NCBI GenBank assembly: GCA_038255145.1
Contig: JBBSLP010000002.1
Span: forward strand, 1-64,000
DNA from: WHTX01 sp038255145
GTDB taxonomy: Bacteria; Actinomycetota; Acidimicrobiia; Acidimicrobiales; CAIXPF01
Reading direction: 5' to 3'
DNA: 64,000 bases
This document shows, piece after piece, positions 42,048 to 54,754 of the stretch; the first letter of the stretch is position 1; every line of letters begins with the position of its first letter. Under the pieces are notes generated by a model. That model was given only the letters and a program-made list of their open reading frames with translations. It was not told the DNA's origin and ran no database searches. The position numbers and the translations under genes were made by a program.

Positions 42048-42391
42048 CGGCTGATGAAGGGGGGCCTCCGGCTGGCGGGCGAACGCCCTGTGGCCGGCCA
42101 CGGGGGCAGATGCTTCACGGATGGCCAGGACGGTGGCAGCAGGTTCACTCTCACGCCAGGCGTCGGTCTGAGCTCGCGGCGTCACTCGATCGGCCGGACA
42201 CAGACCCGTGGCCGCCTTTCGCGAAAGGTGGTGAACCTCCCCCGTACACAGACCTTCGCGAAACCCGACCACGGCCAGGGTCGCCACCCAACCGCCCGCC
42301 AGCAGCACGCTGAGTGGACCAAACGTCGATGACCGGCCCAACTGCCCACGGGCGCGGAGGCCGACAACACCAACCGCCCCTTCATCAGCCG
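42048..42391. repeat. Intergenic block bounded by 15-bp perfect inverted repeats
   Basis: CGGCTGATGAAGGGG at 42048-42062 is the exact reverse complement of 42377-42391. Homology extends beyond the arms in translation: LLRLMKGGLRLAG on one strand, LFRLMKGRLVLSA on the other. Inside is a 14-bp palindrome CCTTTCGCGAAAGG (42215-42228) and a partly repeated TTCGCGAA near 42257, each with an ACACAGACC copy close by. It occupies most of the 668-bp gene-free gap 41995-42662 between mazG and eno. No transposase is present; it may be a MITE-like or otherwise mobile repeat, or a structured RNA. The rest of the gap holds nothing recognisable. Confidence 0.7.
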
Positions 42392-42662
42392 AAATAGAGC
42401 CCGCAGCCACGGCTCACGCACGGGCCACCGCAACCTGAGTCCCATGACCCCGACACCCGACCCGCCGCAGGGCCCGGCGGCCTCGAGCCTGCGGCCTACG
42501 GCGGGGCCGATTCGCCGTGGTGCGGAACCGATACAGGACATGGTGCCCCGGCGGCTCCGGGACGGCGGGCCCGGTAGCGTACGGCCCTTCGCCGGGGTCG
42601 CACCCACCGTGGGGGTCACGGCAGTAACATCCGCAACACCAGCAACAGGAGCAACGACGCGC

Positions 42663-43940
<1,278 letters not shown>

Positions 43941-43949
43941 GCGTCGACG

Positions 43950-44279
43950 GTGCGGGTGCGGCGGGCTCTGTGTGTGATGGCCGTGGTCCTGGGCGTGCTG
44001 GCCGCGGTGGCCTTCGTGGGTTCGTTCCCGGCCCGCCAGATCATCGCGCAGCGCCGGGCCATCGCCTCGGCCGAGGAGCGCAACGTGGCCCTCGACCACG
44101 AGGTGGCCCTGCTGGCCTCCCGCGTGGCCACGCTGCAGACGCCCGACGAGGTCAAGCGCCTGGCCCGCCAGCACCTCGACCTGGCCGAGCCCGGCCAGGA
44201 GTCCTACCGGGTGCTCTTCCCGCCCGCTGACGGGGTGCCCCTGCCGCAGGGTTGGCCCTTCCTCGTGCCCTCCGACTGA
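43950..44279 (+). CDS. FtsB/DivIC-type septum formation initiator
   Basis: A 109-residue protein with one N-terminal membrane helix (about 6-24: ALCVMAVVLGVLAAVAFVG), then a coiled coil (QIIAQRRAIASAEERNVALDHEVALLASRVATL), then the DivIC-like motif TPDEVKRLARQHLDLAEPGQESYRVLFPP. This is the actinobacterial FtsB/DivIC that helps recruit the divisome. The start at 43950 is GTG. It is 9 bp after eno, the conserved place. Its usual downstream partners, DUF501 and ppx, are not next to it but 18 kb away. Confidence 0.88.
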   Translation: MRVRRALCVMAVVLGVLAAVAFVGSFPARQIIAQRRAIASAEERNVALDHEVALLASRVATLQTPDEVKRLARQHLDLAEPGQESYRVLFPPADGVPLPQGWPFLVPSD

Positions 44280-44283
44280 CCCG

Positions 44284-44697
44284 TCAGGCGGGCTGGACCC
44301 GCAGGTCGGCGCGGCCCACCGCAGTGAGCACGGCGTTGAGGACGCGGGCGTCGTCGTCGAAGCCCAGGCCGTCGTCGGTGTCCGAGCTGCTGTCCCGGTC
44401 GAGGACGAAGTATTCCACGGCGCCGTGGACCAGGGCCCGGCCGTCGGCGTCCAGTGCTGCGGCCCCGTCGTCGATCAGGGTGATGAGGGATGCCGCCACC
44501 TGGCGGGCGGTGTCGACGTCGACCTGGGCGCGGTCGTGTGCGGTGGCCTCGATCTGGTCGAGGTGGGCCACGACGCGCACGGAGAGCCAGCGCATCTCCT
44601 CGGCGGAGGTGGTGCGGGCTCCCGCCACCAGGCGGTCGACCTCGCCGGGGTGGAGGAGGCCGTCGAGGAGCAGGTCGAGACGGGCGTGCTCTGACAT
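44284..44697 (-). CDS. Conserved hypothetical protein
   Basis: A 137-residue acidic protein. RLDLLLDGLLHPGEVDRLVAG and VDTARQVAASLITLIDDGAAAL are alpha-helical. The C-terminal half (LVHGAVEYFVLDRDSSSDTDDGLGFDDDARVLNAVLTAVG) loosely recalls DUF1232-type domains, with an acidic loop before a GFDDD motif. No signal peptide or membrane segment. The ATG at 44697 starts at the first helical residues; an upstream start at 44802 adds a Pro/Cys-rich stretch that looks non-coding. It is transcribed opposite to ftsB with a 4-bp gap and divergent from coxS. Function unknown. Confidence 0.65.
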   Translation of the reverse strand: MSEHARLDLLLDGLLHPGEVDRLVAGARTTSAEEMRWLSVRVVAHLDQIEATAHDRAQVDVDTARQVAASLITLIDDGAAALDADGRALVHGAVEYFVLDRDSSSDTDDGLGFDDDARVLNAVLTAVGRADLRVQPA

Positions 44698-44775
44698 CGG
44701 CCACGATCCTGCCACAGCCCTCCGGCCCAGCGCCGCGCACGGGGGCACGGCGGGGCATGGGGGCAGCGGTGGCGC

Positions 44776-44781
44776 TAAGGT
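44776..44781 (+). promoter_or_regulatory. Candidate -10 box of the coxSM transcript
   Basis: TAAGGT, a TAnnnT box, 42 bases before the coxS start at 44824. A Shine-Dalgarno-like GAGGGGG lies at 44808-44814. Confidence 0.35.
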
Positions 44782-44823
44782 CCGCGGCATAGGACCTGCC
44801 ACGGACCGAGGGGGCCGTCACTC

Positions 44824-45291
44824 GTGAACATCTCCATCGAGGTGAACGGGAAGACGTACAGCGACGACGTCGAGCCGCGACTGCTGCTCGTCCACTTCCT
44901 GCGCGAGAACAGCAAGCTGACCGGGACGAACGTGGGGTGTGACACCTCGTCCTGCGGCGCCTGCACCGTCCACCTGAACGGTGAGGCGGTGAAGTCCTGC
45001 ACGGTGCTCGCCGTCCAGGCCGACGGCCAGACCGTCAAGACCATCGAGGGTCTCGCCGACGGCGATGTGCTGCACCCGATGCAGCAGGCCTTCCACGAGA
45101 ACCACGCCCTGCAGTGCGGGTACTGCACCCCGGGCATGGTCATGGCCGCGGTGTCGCTCCTCGAAGAGGTGCCGAACCCGACCGAGGCCGAGGTCCGCGA
45201 AGGCCTCGAGGGCAACCTGTGCCGCTGCACCGGCTACCACAACATCGTCAAGGCCGTCCTCGCCGCCGCGGCGAGCGACGCCGGGAAGTAG
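44824..45291 (+). CDS. coxS: [2Fe-2S] small subunit of a molybdenum hydroxylase (CoxS-type)
   Basis: A 155-residue iron-sulphur subunit with eight Cys for two [2Fe-2S] clusters. The plant-ferredoxin-type domain has NVGCDTSSCGACTVHLNGEA and then SCTVLAVQADG; the helical C-terminal domain has ALQCGYCTPGM and EGNLCRCTGYHNIVKAV. It passes electrons from the Mo site to FAD in CO dehydrogenase and related enzymes (xanthine or aromatic/aldehyde dehydrogenases). The GTG at 44824 gives MNISIEVNGKTYSDD. CoxM follows 6 bp later. The large Mo-binding subunit is absent from the window, so the substrate cannot be named; the symbol follows family convention. Confidence 0.9.
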   Translation: MNISIEVNGKTYSDDVEPRLLLVHFLRENSKLTGTNVGCDTSSCGACTVHLNGEAVKSCTVLAVQADGQTVKTIEGLADGDVLHPMQQAFHENHALQCGYCTPGMVMAAVSLLEEVPNPTEAEVREGLEGNLCRCTGYHNIVKAVLAAAASDAGK

Positions 45292-45297
45292 GGCGCT

Positions 45298-46122
45298 GTG
45301 ATCCCGGTCGCGTTCGACTACCAGCGGGCCTCGAGCATCGAGGAGGCCCTGGCCGCCCTCGGTGAGTACGGCGACGACGCCAAGCTGCTGGCTGGCGGCC
45401 ACTCGCTGCTGCCGCTCATGAAGCTGCGGCTGGCCACCCCGGCCGTGCTCGTGGACATCGCCCGCATCCCCGACCTGTCCTACATCCGTGACGGTGGGGA
45501 CCACGTGGCCATCGGTGCCCTGACCCGCCACCGTGACCTCGAGATCAGCGACCTGCTCAAGGCCGAGGTGCCGCTGCTGGCCGAGGCCGCCTCCCACGTC
45601 GGCGATCCCCAGGTGCGCCATCGGGGCACCATCGGGGGTTCGGTGAGCCACTCGGACCCGGCGTCGGACCTGCCGGCCACCTTGCTGGCCCTCAACGCCG
45701 AGTTCGTCATCCGCTCGGCCGACGGTGAGCGCACCGTGGCCGCCGGCGACTTCTTCACCGGCTTCCTGGAGTCGGCCCTCGAGCCGACCGAGCTCATGAC
45801 CGAGATCCGCATCCCCAAGCTGGGCGGCGCCGGTTGGAGCTTCCAGAAGTTCAACCGTCGGGCCCAGGACTGGGCCATCGTCGGGGTGGCGGCCTGGAAG
45901 GGTGACGCCGGTTCGGGCATCGCCCTGGTCAACATGGCGTCGACGCCGGTGCGGGCCACCGCCGTCGAGGATGCCCTGGCCCAGGGGGCCTCGGCCAGCG
46001 ACGCAGCCGAGCTGGCCGCCGACGGGCTCGAGCCGCCGTCGGATCTCAACGCCTCGCCCGAGTACCGCCGGCACCTGGCCAAGGTGCTGGTGCGCCGGGC
46101 CCTGGAGGCTTCAGGGGCCTGA
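45298..46122 (+). CDS. coxM: FAD-binding medium subunit of a molybdenum hydroxylase (CoxM-type)
   Basis: A 274-residue flavoprotein subunit. The FAD motifs are LLAGGHSLLPLMKLRLA (about 32-48) and GTIGGSVSHSDPASDLPA (about 110-127), with IGALTRHRDLEIS between them. The C-terminal CO_deh_flav_C domain (GGAGWSFQKFNRRAQDWAIVGVAA) is complete. It accepts electrons from the [2Fe-2S] subunit. The GTG at 45298 is 6 bp after coxS. The gene order S-M with no L following (a terminator-like hairpin comes next) differs from the common M-S-L and S-L-M operons. Confidence 0.92.
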   Translation: MIPVAFDYQRASSIEEALAALGEYGDDAKLLAGGHSLLPLMKLRLATPAVLVDIARIPDLSYIRDGGDHVAIGALTRHRDLEISDLLKAEVPLLAEAASHVGDPQVRHRGTIGGSVSHSDPASDLPATLLALNAEFVIRSADGERTVAAGDFFTGFLESALEPTELMTEIRIPKLGGAGWSFQKFNRRAQDWAIVGVAAWKGDAGSGIALVNMASTPVRATAVEDALAQGASASDAAELAADGLEPPSDLNASPEYRRHLAKVLVRRALEASGA

Positions 46123-46184
46123 CCGGCCGGCTGTAGGCCGTGGGTCCGGGGACCTGCGGCTCCGGCACCCCTGGGCACGATGTT

Positions 46185-46217
46185 TCGAAGGCCGCGCTCG
46201 CCGAGCGCGGCCTTCGA
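46185..46217. terminator. Strong hairpin terminator after coxM
   Basis: TCGAAGGCCGCGCTCG (46185-46200) and its perfect complement at 46202-46217 form a stem of about 14-16 bp with a tiny loop. It lies 63 bp after the coxM stop. There is no U-run, as is common for terminators in high-GC genomes. Confidence 0.75.
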
Positions 46218-46285
46218 CGCGCTGGGCGTGTGATCGGACGGTGGTGGCCGCGGCGACCGCCAGAAAGGGGTAGGGCAAAATGCCC

Positions 46286-46328
46286 CCCTCATCGTGGAGC
46301 GGACCCTCCTCGGGACCTACGATGAGGG
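46286..46328. promoter_or_regulatory. 10-bp inverted repeat upstream of the sox-like operon
   Basis: CCCTCATCGT (46286-46295) and ACGATGAGGG (46319-46328) are perfect inverted repeats with a 23-bp spacer, ending 108 bp before the soxB start. Right after a terminator and before the operon's start, it could be an operator or a 5' structure. Nothing else is recognised in 46123-46436. Confidence 0.45.
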
Positions 46329-46436
46329 TCGGTGCCGTAGCGCATTCTGGGGATCTCCACCGGTCGGCGGATCGGGTGGGGACAGCTCGGAAGTGGCGCG
46401 TTCGTGCGGTGGCGGACGGCGGAACAGGAGCGGGGC

Positions 46437-47770
46437 GTGGACACCCAGCGGTGGAAGGCAGTCAAGTTCGCCGCGGCCGGAGGCGGCCGTCTGGTGGGCG
46501 AGGCCCGCGACGCGGTCCGACGCAACGGGCGCCTGGCCGCCCGGGGTGCGCTGGGACGGGCCCGGGCCAGCCTGTCGGGCGACGCCCGGCGGGCCACCTG
46601 GCCCCGACAGCCCCTGCCCAGCCGCTACGACGTGGTCGTCATCGGCGACGGGTTGGCCGCGCTGGCCGCCCTCGACGTGCTCGCCCGCCAGGGTCGTGGC
46701 CGACGCATCGGCCTGCTGGCCCCGGGCATGGTGGGCGAGACCTGGCCCAGCCGCCCGCGGGCCGTGCTGCGCCACGTGCGCCGCCGCTCGGCCGAGGTCG
46801 ACGTGGTGGCCCGCAGCCGCTTCCTCTACGAGGGATACGCCGGGGAGCGGGCCATGGGCCTGCACCTGCGGGCCCACCCCTCGGTGCACCTGGCCCGTGA
46901 CCTCGAGGAGCTGGACGGCCTGGCCGCCCTCTTCGCCGGAGCCCCCGCAGGAGTGGCCGAACTGATCGACGGGGCTCACGCGGCCCGCCTGGTGCAGCAC
47001 CTCGACGGCGACGGGGTGGCTGGCGCCCTGGTCGAGGCCGATGTGCTCTTCGCCGACATCGCTGACCTGCTGTGGGAGCTGGGCGGGCGGGCCGCTGAGC
47101 TGGGGGCCAGTCTCGTCGAGCAGTGCCGGCTCGAGGGCCTCGAGCACGATGATGACGGCTGGACGCTGGTGACGTCGCGGGGTCGGACCACGGCCGACAT
47201 CGTCATCGACGCCACCGCCGAGGGTCGGGCCATGGCCGCGGCCGGAGCGGCGCCGGGCGGGGCCTGGCGACGGTGGGAGTCGGTCATCACCCAGCACGTG
47301 CAACCCTTCCTCCACGCCCAGCTCCTGGTGGGAGCGGACACCGAGATCTCCCAGACCGGTCGCGGCGAGGTCGTCGTCTCCGGCCACGCCACCCCCTACC
47401 CGGCCCGGCAGGCCGGCGGCTCCATCGAGGCCGCCGGTTCCCTGGCCGCCGACGCCGTCTCCGTCATGCCCCGGCTGGCCAGCCTGCGGGGCATCGCCCA
47501 GACGTGGCGGGCCGACCTTGTCCCCGACGACGGCCTGGCCGTGGTGGGGCCGACCCACCTCGAAGGCCTGCTGCGGTTGGGGGGCATGGGCACCGACCCC
47601 TTCGCCCTGGCCCCGGCCCTGGGTGAGGCCCTGGCCCTGACGGCCCTGGGGCTCGAGCCTCCCGTGCCCCTGACCCGGTTCGACCCCGCCCGCACCCTGG
47701 CCGAGCCCGGGCCCGAGCCGGCCGCGGCTCCCGCCGTCGGTTCCCCCCGTTCGACGCTCTCCGTGGCCAG

Positions 47771-47774
<4 letters not shown>
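46437..47774 (+). CDS. Sarcosine-oxidase beta subunit-like FAD oxidoreductase
   Basis: A 445-residue D-amino-acid-oxidase-type flavoprotein. It has an extra 60-residue basic lead before the FAD motif YDVVVIGDGLAALAALDVLAR (about 62-82; note GDG instead of the usual GGG). Later it shows DVLFADIADLLWELGGRAAELGASL, a hallmark of the substrate domain, IVIDATAEGRAMAAAG, and a terminal GLLRLGGMGTDPFALAPALGEALALTAL. It is divergent from true SoxB but sits in a B-D-A-G operon. It would oxidise an N-methyl or secondary amine. The GTG at 46437 is used because AGGAGCGGGG lies just upstream. The stop overlaps the next start (GTGA). Confidence 0.75.
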
Positions 47775-50421
<2,647 letters not shown>

Positions 50422-50425
<4 letters not shown>

Positions 50426-52839
50426 GCGCCCGACGTGGTCCCCGGCACCCGGGTGAGGTCATCGACCGCAGCTACGGCGTGACCTTCACCTTCAACGGCC
50501 AGCCTGTCACCGCCCACCGCGGCGACACCATCGTGTCGGGCCTGGCCGCCAGCGGCATCCGGGCCTACGCCCAGGGCCGGCGGCTGCAGACGCGGCGTGG
50601 CCCGCTCACCGCGGACCGCTTCGACCCCAACTGCTTCCTGCAGGTGGACGACGAGCCCAACGTGCCCGCCGCCCACCGCCTGCTGGTCGACGGGCTGGCC
50701 GTGCGCACCCAGCACGTGTGGCCGTCACTGAACTTCGACCTCAAGTCGGTCAACCAGCGCGTGGCCCGGGCCTTCCACTCGGACCGGGAGATGAGTGCAT
50801 CGACGGCGGGCAACTTCCTGCGCCCCGCCTATCGACGGCTGCTGTCCCACGTGGGCGTGGCCGGACGCCTCGGTGGCGGCCCCGCCATCGCCGGCTCGGT
50901 GCGCCACCTGCACCCCGACGTGCTCGTCGCCGGTGCCGGGCTGGCCGGCCTGGCCGCCGCGGCGGCGGCGGCCGAGACCGGGGCCGACGTGCTCGTGCTC
51001 GAGGCCGATCACCAGCCTGGCGGCTGGTGGCGCTCGGGGGCCGAGGACGGCAGCGGCGCCCAGGACGAGGTGACCGAGGCCCGGCGGGCCCTGCTCGCGG
51101 CCGGCGGTCGGCTGCTCGTCGGTGCCGTCGTGTCCGGGGCGACGCCCGAGGGCGTCGTCATCGTGTCGGTCGACGGTCGCAACGGCGACGAGCTGATCGT
51201 GTGCCGGGCCGGGCACGTCATCCTGGCCACCGGCACCGTCGAGCGCAGCCTGACCTTCACCGGGAACGACCTGCCCGGGGTGATGTTGTCCACCGGGGCC
51301 CGCCGGTTGGCCCGTCTGTGGTCGGTCCGCCCCGGCGAGCGCCTGCTCGTCATCTCCGGCAACGACCACGGCGAGTCCGTCGCCGCCGACTGCGCCGCGG
51401 CGGGCGCCACCGTGGTCGACGTGCTCGATGCCCGCAAGGGGGCCTCGATCCGCAGCGCCAGCGGCACCACTGAGCTCGAGTCCGTGGTCCTCGGCGACGG
51501 CACCACCGTCGAGGCCGACGCCCTGGTGGCCGCCCCGGGCTGGACGGTGGACGCCGCCCTGGTGCGCTCGGCCGGCGGCCGGGTGCGTGTCGACCGAACG
51601 TCGGGCCGAGCCGTGGCCGAAGGCCGACCCGGCCTGCTCAGCGTGGTCGGCATGCTGGCCGGCGAGGGCACCCTCGACGCCGTCGTCGCCCACGCCCAGG
51701 CCACCGGCCGCCAGGCCGCGGCCAGCGCGGCGCGTCGACGGGTGACCCGGGGAGGGGCCACGGGCCTGCCCCGCACCGACGTGCGCCGGGTGGCCCCACC
51801 CCAGCTGCCCCTCGACGGTGAGACCGACGAGCTGCAGTTGGCCTCGGTGTCCGTGGGCATCGTGGACTTCCACGAGGACGTCACCGCCTACGAGCTCAGC
51901 GACACCGACGCCGTGGGCGCCACCCGGCGCCTGCTGCAGGCCGGCGCCGCGCCGGGCAGCGACGCCCGGGCCCGGGCCGAGCTGGCCGAACTGGCTCGCC
52001 ACCACCCCGCCGTGGCCGAGCTCTCCCTGCCCCTGCTCACCGGATCGATCGGCGCCGTGGCCCCCCTCATCGGTGGGGTGCGCCTGGGCGCCCTGGCCCA
52101 GCTGCGCCCCCGCGTCGTGCGGCGGACCGCCCTGGCCCAGGTGCACGAGGACGCCGGGGCCCACCTCGCCCCCGCCGGGCGGGGCTGGATCGACGTCGTG
52201 GACCACGGCGATCCCGAGGCCGAACGACGGGCCCTGCGCATCGGCGCCGCCGTCGTGGACTCGGGTCGCTGCGGCCTGTTCCGCCTCGACGGCGCTGGTG
52301 CCCCCCGGCTGCTGGCCTCGGTCCTGTCCCGGCCCGTCGTGCTCGACGTGGGATCGGTGGCCGCCATCACCTCGTCCGCGCTCACCGCGGCGGTGCTGGT
52401 GGCCCGGGTGGGCGAGCTGACGTGGTTGGCCCGCACCGAGCCCGTCGACACCGATGCCTTCGACGAGGGGCTGGTGGCGGAGACGGCCGGTGAGCGCCGG
52501 GCGGCCGTGCACGTGGCTCTGCTCACCGAAGGGCTGGCCGGCATCCTGTTCGCCGGCCCCCGGGCCGGGAGCTGTGTGACCGAGCTGCTGGGCCAGGCGC
52601 CCGGTGTGGACCGGGTGGTGCTCTTCGACGCCGAGGTCGGTGCGGAGGGCGGCTTCGCCTGGTGCGTCGAGGAGGACGGCCGGGTCGTCTACGAGCTGCG
52701 GGTGCCCGCCGGTCGGGCCGTGGCCGTGTGGCGGGCCGCGGTGGCCGCGGCCTGGGCCCACCAGGGCCGTCCGGTCGGGGTGGTGGCGTGGGCCGAGCAG
52801 AGGGCCAACCGAGTGGTCGACGAGGTGGTTCATGTCTGA
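50422..52839 (+). CDS. Sarcosine-oxidase alpha subunit-like protein
   Basis: An 805-residue multidomain protein. The N-terminal Fer2-like domain (about 14-70) has VTFTFNGQPVTAHRGDTIVSGLAASG as in SoxA, without ferredoxin Cys. A pyridine-nucleotide-disulphide-type domain follows: DVLVAGAGLAGLAAAAAAAE (about 173-192), VILATGTVERSLTFTGNDLPGVML and AGEGTLDAVVAHAQATG. The C-terminal 350 residues are a shortened, divergent glycine-cleavage-T-like domain. Canonical SoxA is nearer 960 residues. The ATG overlaps the preceding stop (ATGA). The stop codon lies at the end of the first 16-bp unit of a triplicated junction. Confidence 0.82.
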
Positions 52840-52869
52840 GGTGGTTCATGTCTGAGGTGGTTCATGTCT
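52822..52869 (+). repeat. Triplicated 16-bp stop/start junction of soxA and soxG
   Basis: Three exact copies of GAGGTGGTTCATGTCT (52822, 52838, 52854), followed by GAG. Each copy holds an SD-like GAGGTGG, an ATG and the first base of a TGA. SoxA stops at the end of copy 1 (TGA 52837-52839); soxG starts in copy 3 (ATG 52864). ATG 52832 and ATG 52848 each open a 7-codon frame (MSEVVHV, stop), each overlapping the next start. Confidence 0.95.
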
Positions 52870-53661
52870 GAGCGGTCCATGTCCCAGGGGACGCTGACGG
52901 CGGCGCTGTCGGAGCCGGCCCGAGGGGCGCGCCCGGTGGTGCGCAGCGTTGCCGGCGTCGAGGCCGACCAGGCCAGCACGGGCATCGAGGCCGAGGGTGG
53001 CGACAACGCCGAGGAGGGACCGGAAGGGCCCGAGCGGGCGGGGTGGTTGGTCGGTGACCGGGCGGCCCGGGGCACGCTGCGGCTGGTCGACTGCTCCCCG
53101 GTGGCCAAGTTCGAGGTCCGGGCCGATCCGGCGGGACCGCTGGCCGCCCGACTGGCGGTGGCCGTGGGCCAGCTCGAACTGTTCGAGGAGGGGATCCTGG
53201 CCGCCAGCCCGGCGCCGGGGGAGTGGCTGCTGTTCGTGCCCGGGGCCGCCGGAGCACTCGAGGACCTGCTCAAGGCGGCGGCGAAGCGCGAGCTCGTCAC
53301 CGTGGTCGACCTGACCCACGGACGGGCCCTGTTGCGGCTGTCGGGGGAGTGCGCCGCCGAGCTGCTGTCCCACGTGTGCGAGCTCGACCTGAGCGACGCC
53401 GCCTTCGCCACGGGGCGGGTGGCCACCGCACCGGTGGCCGGGACGCGGGCCCTGGTGCTTCGCGACGACCTGTTCTACGACGAGGCCGGCCTGGGTGAGC
53501 TCGATGCCGACGTCGTCGACGCCGAGGTGCCGTCCTACCTGTTGTGCGTCGAGCGCAGCGTGACCGTGTGGCTCGGCGAACGGCTGGCCGACCTCGGTGG
53601 TCCCTTGGGCCTCGAGGAAGAGGGCTACCTGCGCTATCGGCGGCGCCGGCCCGAGGTCTGA
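52864..53661 (+). CDS. Sarcosine-oxidase gamma subunit-like protein
   Basis: A 265-residue protein. The first 70 residues are acidic, Gly/Glu-rich and probably disordered. The core (about 85-260) matches SoxG: LRLVDCSPVAKFEVRAD, ALLRLSGECAAELLSHVCELDLSDAAFATGRVA, RALVLRDDLFYD and PSYLLCVERSVTVWLGERLADL. It completes the B-D-A-G set of a heterotetrameric amine oxidase coupled to tetrahydrofolate. The start ATG 52864 lies in the third unit of the triplicated junction, behind two minicistrons; another in-frame ATG (SMSQG) is six codons on. Confidence 0.82.
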   Translation: MSERSMSQGTLTAALSEPARGARPVVRSVAGVEADQASTGIEAEGGDNAEEGPEGPERAGWLVGDRAARGTLRLVDCSPVAKFEVRADPAGPLAARLAVAVGQLELFEEGILAASPAPGEWLLFVPGAAGALEDLLKAAAKRELVTVVDLTHGRALLRLSGECAAELLSHVCELDLSDAAFATGRVATAPVAGTRALVLRDDLFYDEAGLGELDADVVDAEVPSYLLCVERSVTVWLGERLADLGGPLGLEEEGYLRYRRRRPEV

Positions 53662-53691
53662 GCTCCGGCGGTCTCCGCCCCTCGGTGGGCG

Positions 53692-54468
53692 TCAGGCCGG
53701 GCGCTGGGCGACGACGAAGACGCGGCGGAAGGGGAACGACGTTCCCCAGGGCCGCTCGGGGTAGGCGTCGCGGAGCTGGGGGGCGAGCTCGGCCAGGAAC
53801 TGGTCGCGCCCGGCGGGGTCGAGGGCGGTCAGCACCGGCCGCAGCGCCGTGCCCCGGATCCAGTTGAGCACGGCATCGGGGCCCGCCAACACCTGGAGGT
53901 AGGTGGTCTCCCAGGCGTCGACCCGGCAGCCGGCCCCGATCAGCTCGGCCGCGTAGACCTGGGGCGTGTCCACCGCGGTGATGCCCCGGGTCAGGGCACC
54001 GCCCAGCGTGGCCTTCCAGCGTGGTGACGACGCCAGCTGGCGGGCCAGCTCGTGGCTGGGCTGGTCGAAGTTGCCGGGCACCTGCATGGCGAACCAACCA
54101 CCGGGGGCCAGCCAGCTGGCGTAGCGGGCCAGGAGTCGGCGGTGGTCGGGCACCCACTGCAGCGCGGCGTTGGTGACGAGCACGTCGATGGGCCCATCAG
54201 GCTCCCAGGTGGCGGCGTCACCGGGGGCGAAGGTCAGCCGGCCGGCGATGGCGTGCGCCTCGGCAGCCTCGAGCATCTCGGTGGAGCTGTCCACGCCGAG
54301 CACGTGGGCCCGGGGCCAGCGCTCGGCCAGGGTGGCGGTGAGCTGGCCGGGACCGCAGCCCAGGTCGACGACGCGCTGGGGGTCCTCGGCACCCACCCGC
54401 CGCACGAGGTCGAAGAACGGTCGGCTGCGCTCGTCCTCGAAGGCCAGGTACGTCCCCGGATCCCACAT
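53692..54468 (-). CDS. Trans-aconitate 2-methyltransferase-like SAM methyltransferase
   Basis: A 258-residue class I methyltransferase. MWDPGTYLAFEDERSRPFFDLV is the N-terminal signature of Tam-type enzymes; motif I VVDLGCGPGQLTATLA binds SAM at about 33-48, VLGVDSSTEMLEAA is motif II and VLVTNAALQWVPDHR the substrate region. The tail SFPFRRVFVVAQRP is normal. Family members methylate trans-aconitate, detoxifying a citric-acid-cycle by-product, but close relatives have other substrates. The ATG at 54468 is the family start; the open frame to 54687 is non-coding. It is convergent with soxG. Confidence 0.88.
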   Translation of the reverse strand: MWDPGTYLAFEDERSRPFFDLVRRVGAEDPQRVVDLGCGPGQLTATLAERWPRAHVLGVDSSTEMLEAAEAHAIAGRLTFAPGDAATWEPDGPIDVLVTNAALQWVPDHRRLLARYASWLAPGGWFAMQVPGNFDQPSHELARQLASSPRWKATLGGALTRGITAVDTPQVYAAELIGAGCRVDAWETTYLQVLAGPDAVLNWIRGTALRPVLTALDPAGRDQFLAELAPQLRDAYPERPWGTSFPFRRVFVVAQRPA

Positions 54469-54742
54469 GGCAGGCCGTCCCCCGTCGTCGCCGGTGCCGG
54501 CCCATCCTCGCTGGCGTCGACGGGCCGGCGCCAGCCCCGGTCGTCCCGCCCTCCCAGCGAGTGCCGCGACCCTTTGACCTGCGGCGTCGTTCCCCGGATT
54601 CGATGTCGATTCGGCGGAACGGGTCCGGCCGCCGACACGTCCCGCCCCGCAGAACCAGGCTGGACGGTGCCCGCCGGGCGCCCTCACCTCCGCCGGTGAC
54701 GGCCTCGGACCCAGGGCTTCGACATGGCTCGCCGCTGACTCG

Positions 54743-54748
54743 TACGCT
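54743..54748 (+). promoter_or_regulatory. -10 box, probable leaderless start of moxR/coxD gene
   Basis: TACGCT, then exactly 6 bases, then the GTG at 54755. No Shine-Dalgarno sequence lies between, as expected for a leaderless transcript. Confidence 0.5.
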
Positions 54749-54754
54749 GGCGTC

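Noticed and set aside
42048..42391. Insertion sequence
   Set aside because: No transposase reading frame and no clear target-site duplication; kept only as an inverted-repeat element.
46185..46217. attC or recombination site
   Set aside because: Best explained as a terminator hairpin 63 bp after coxM; no integron integrase is present.
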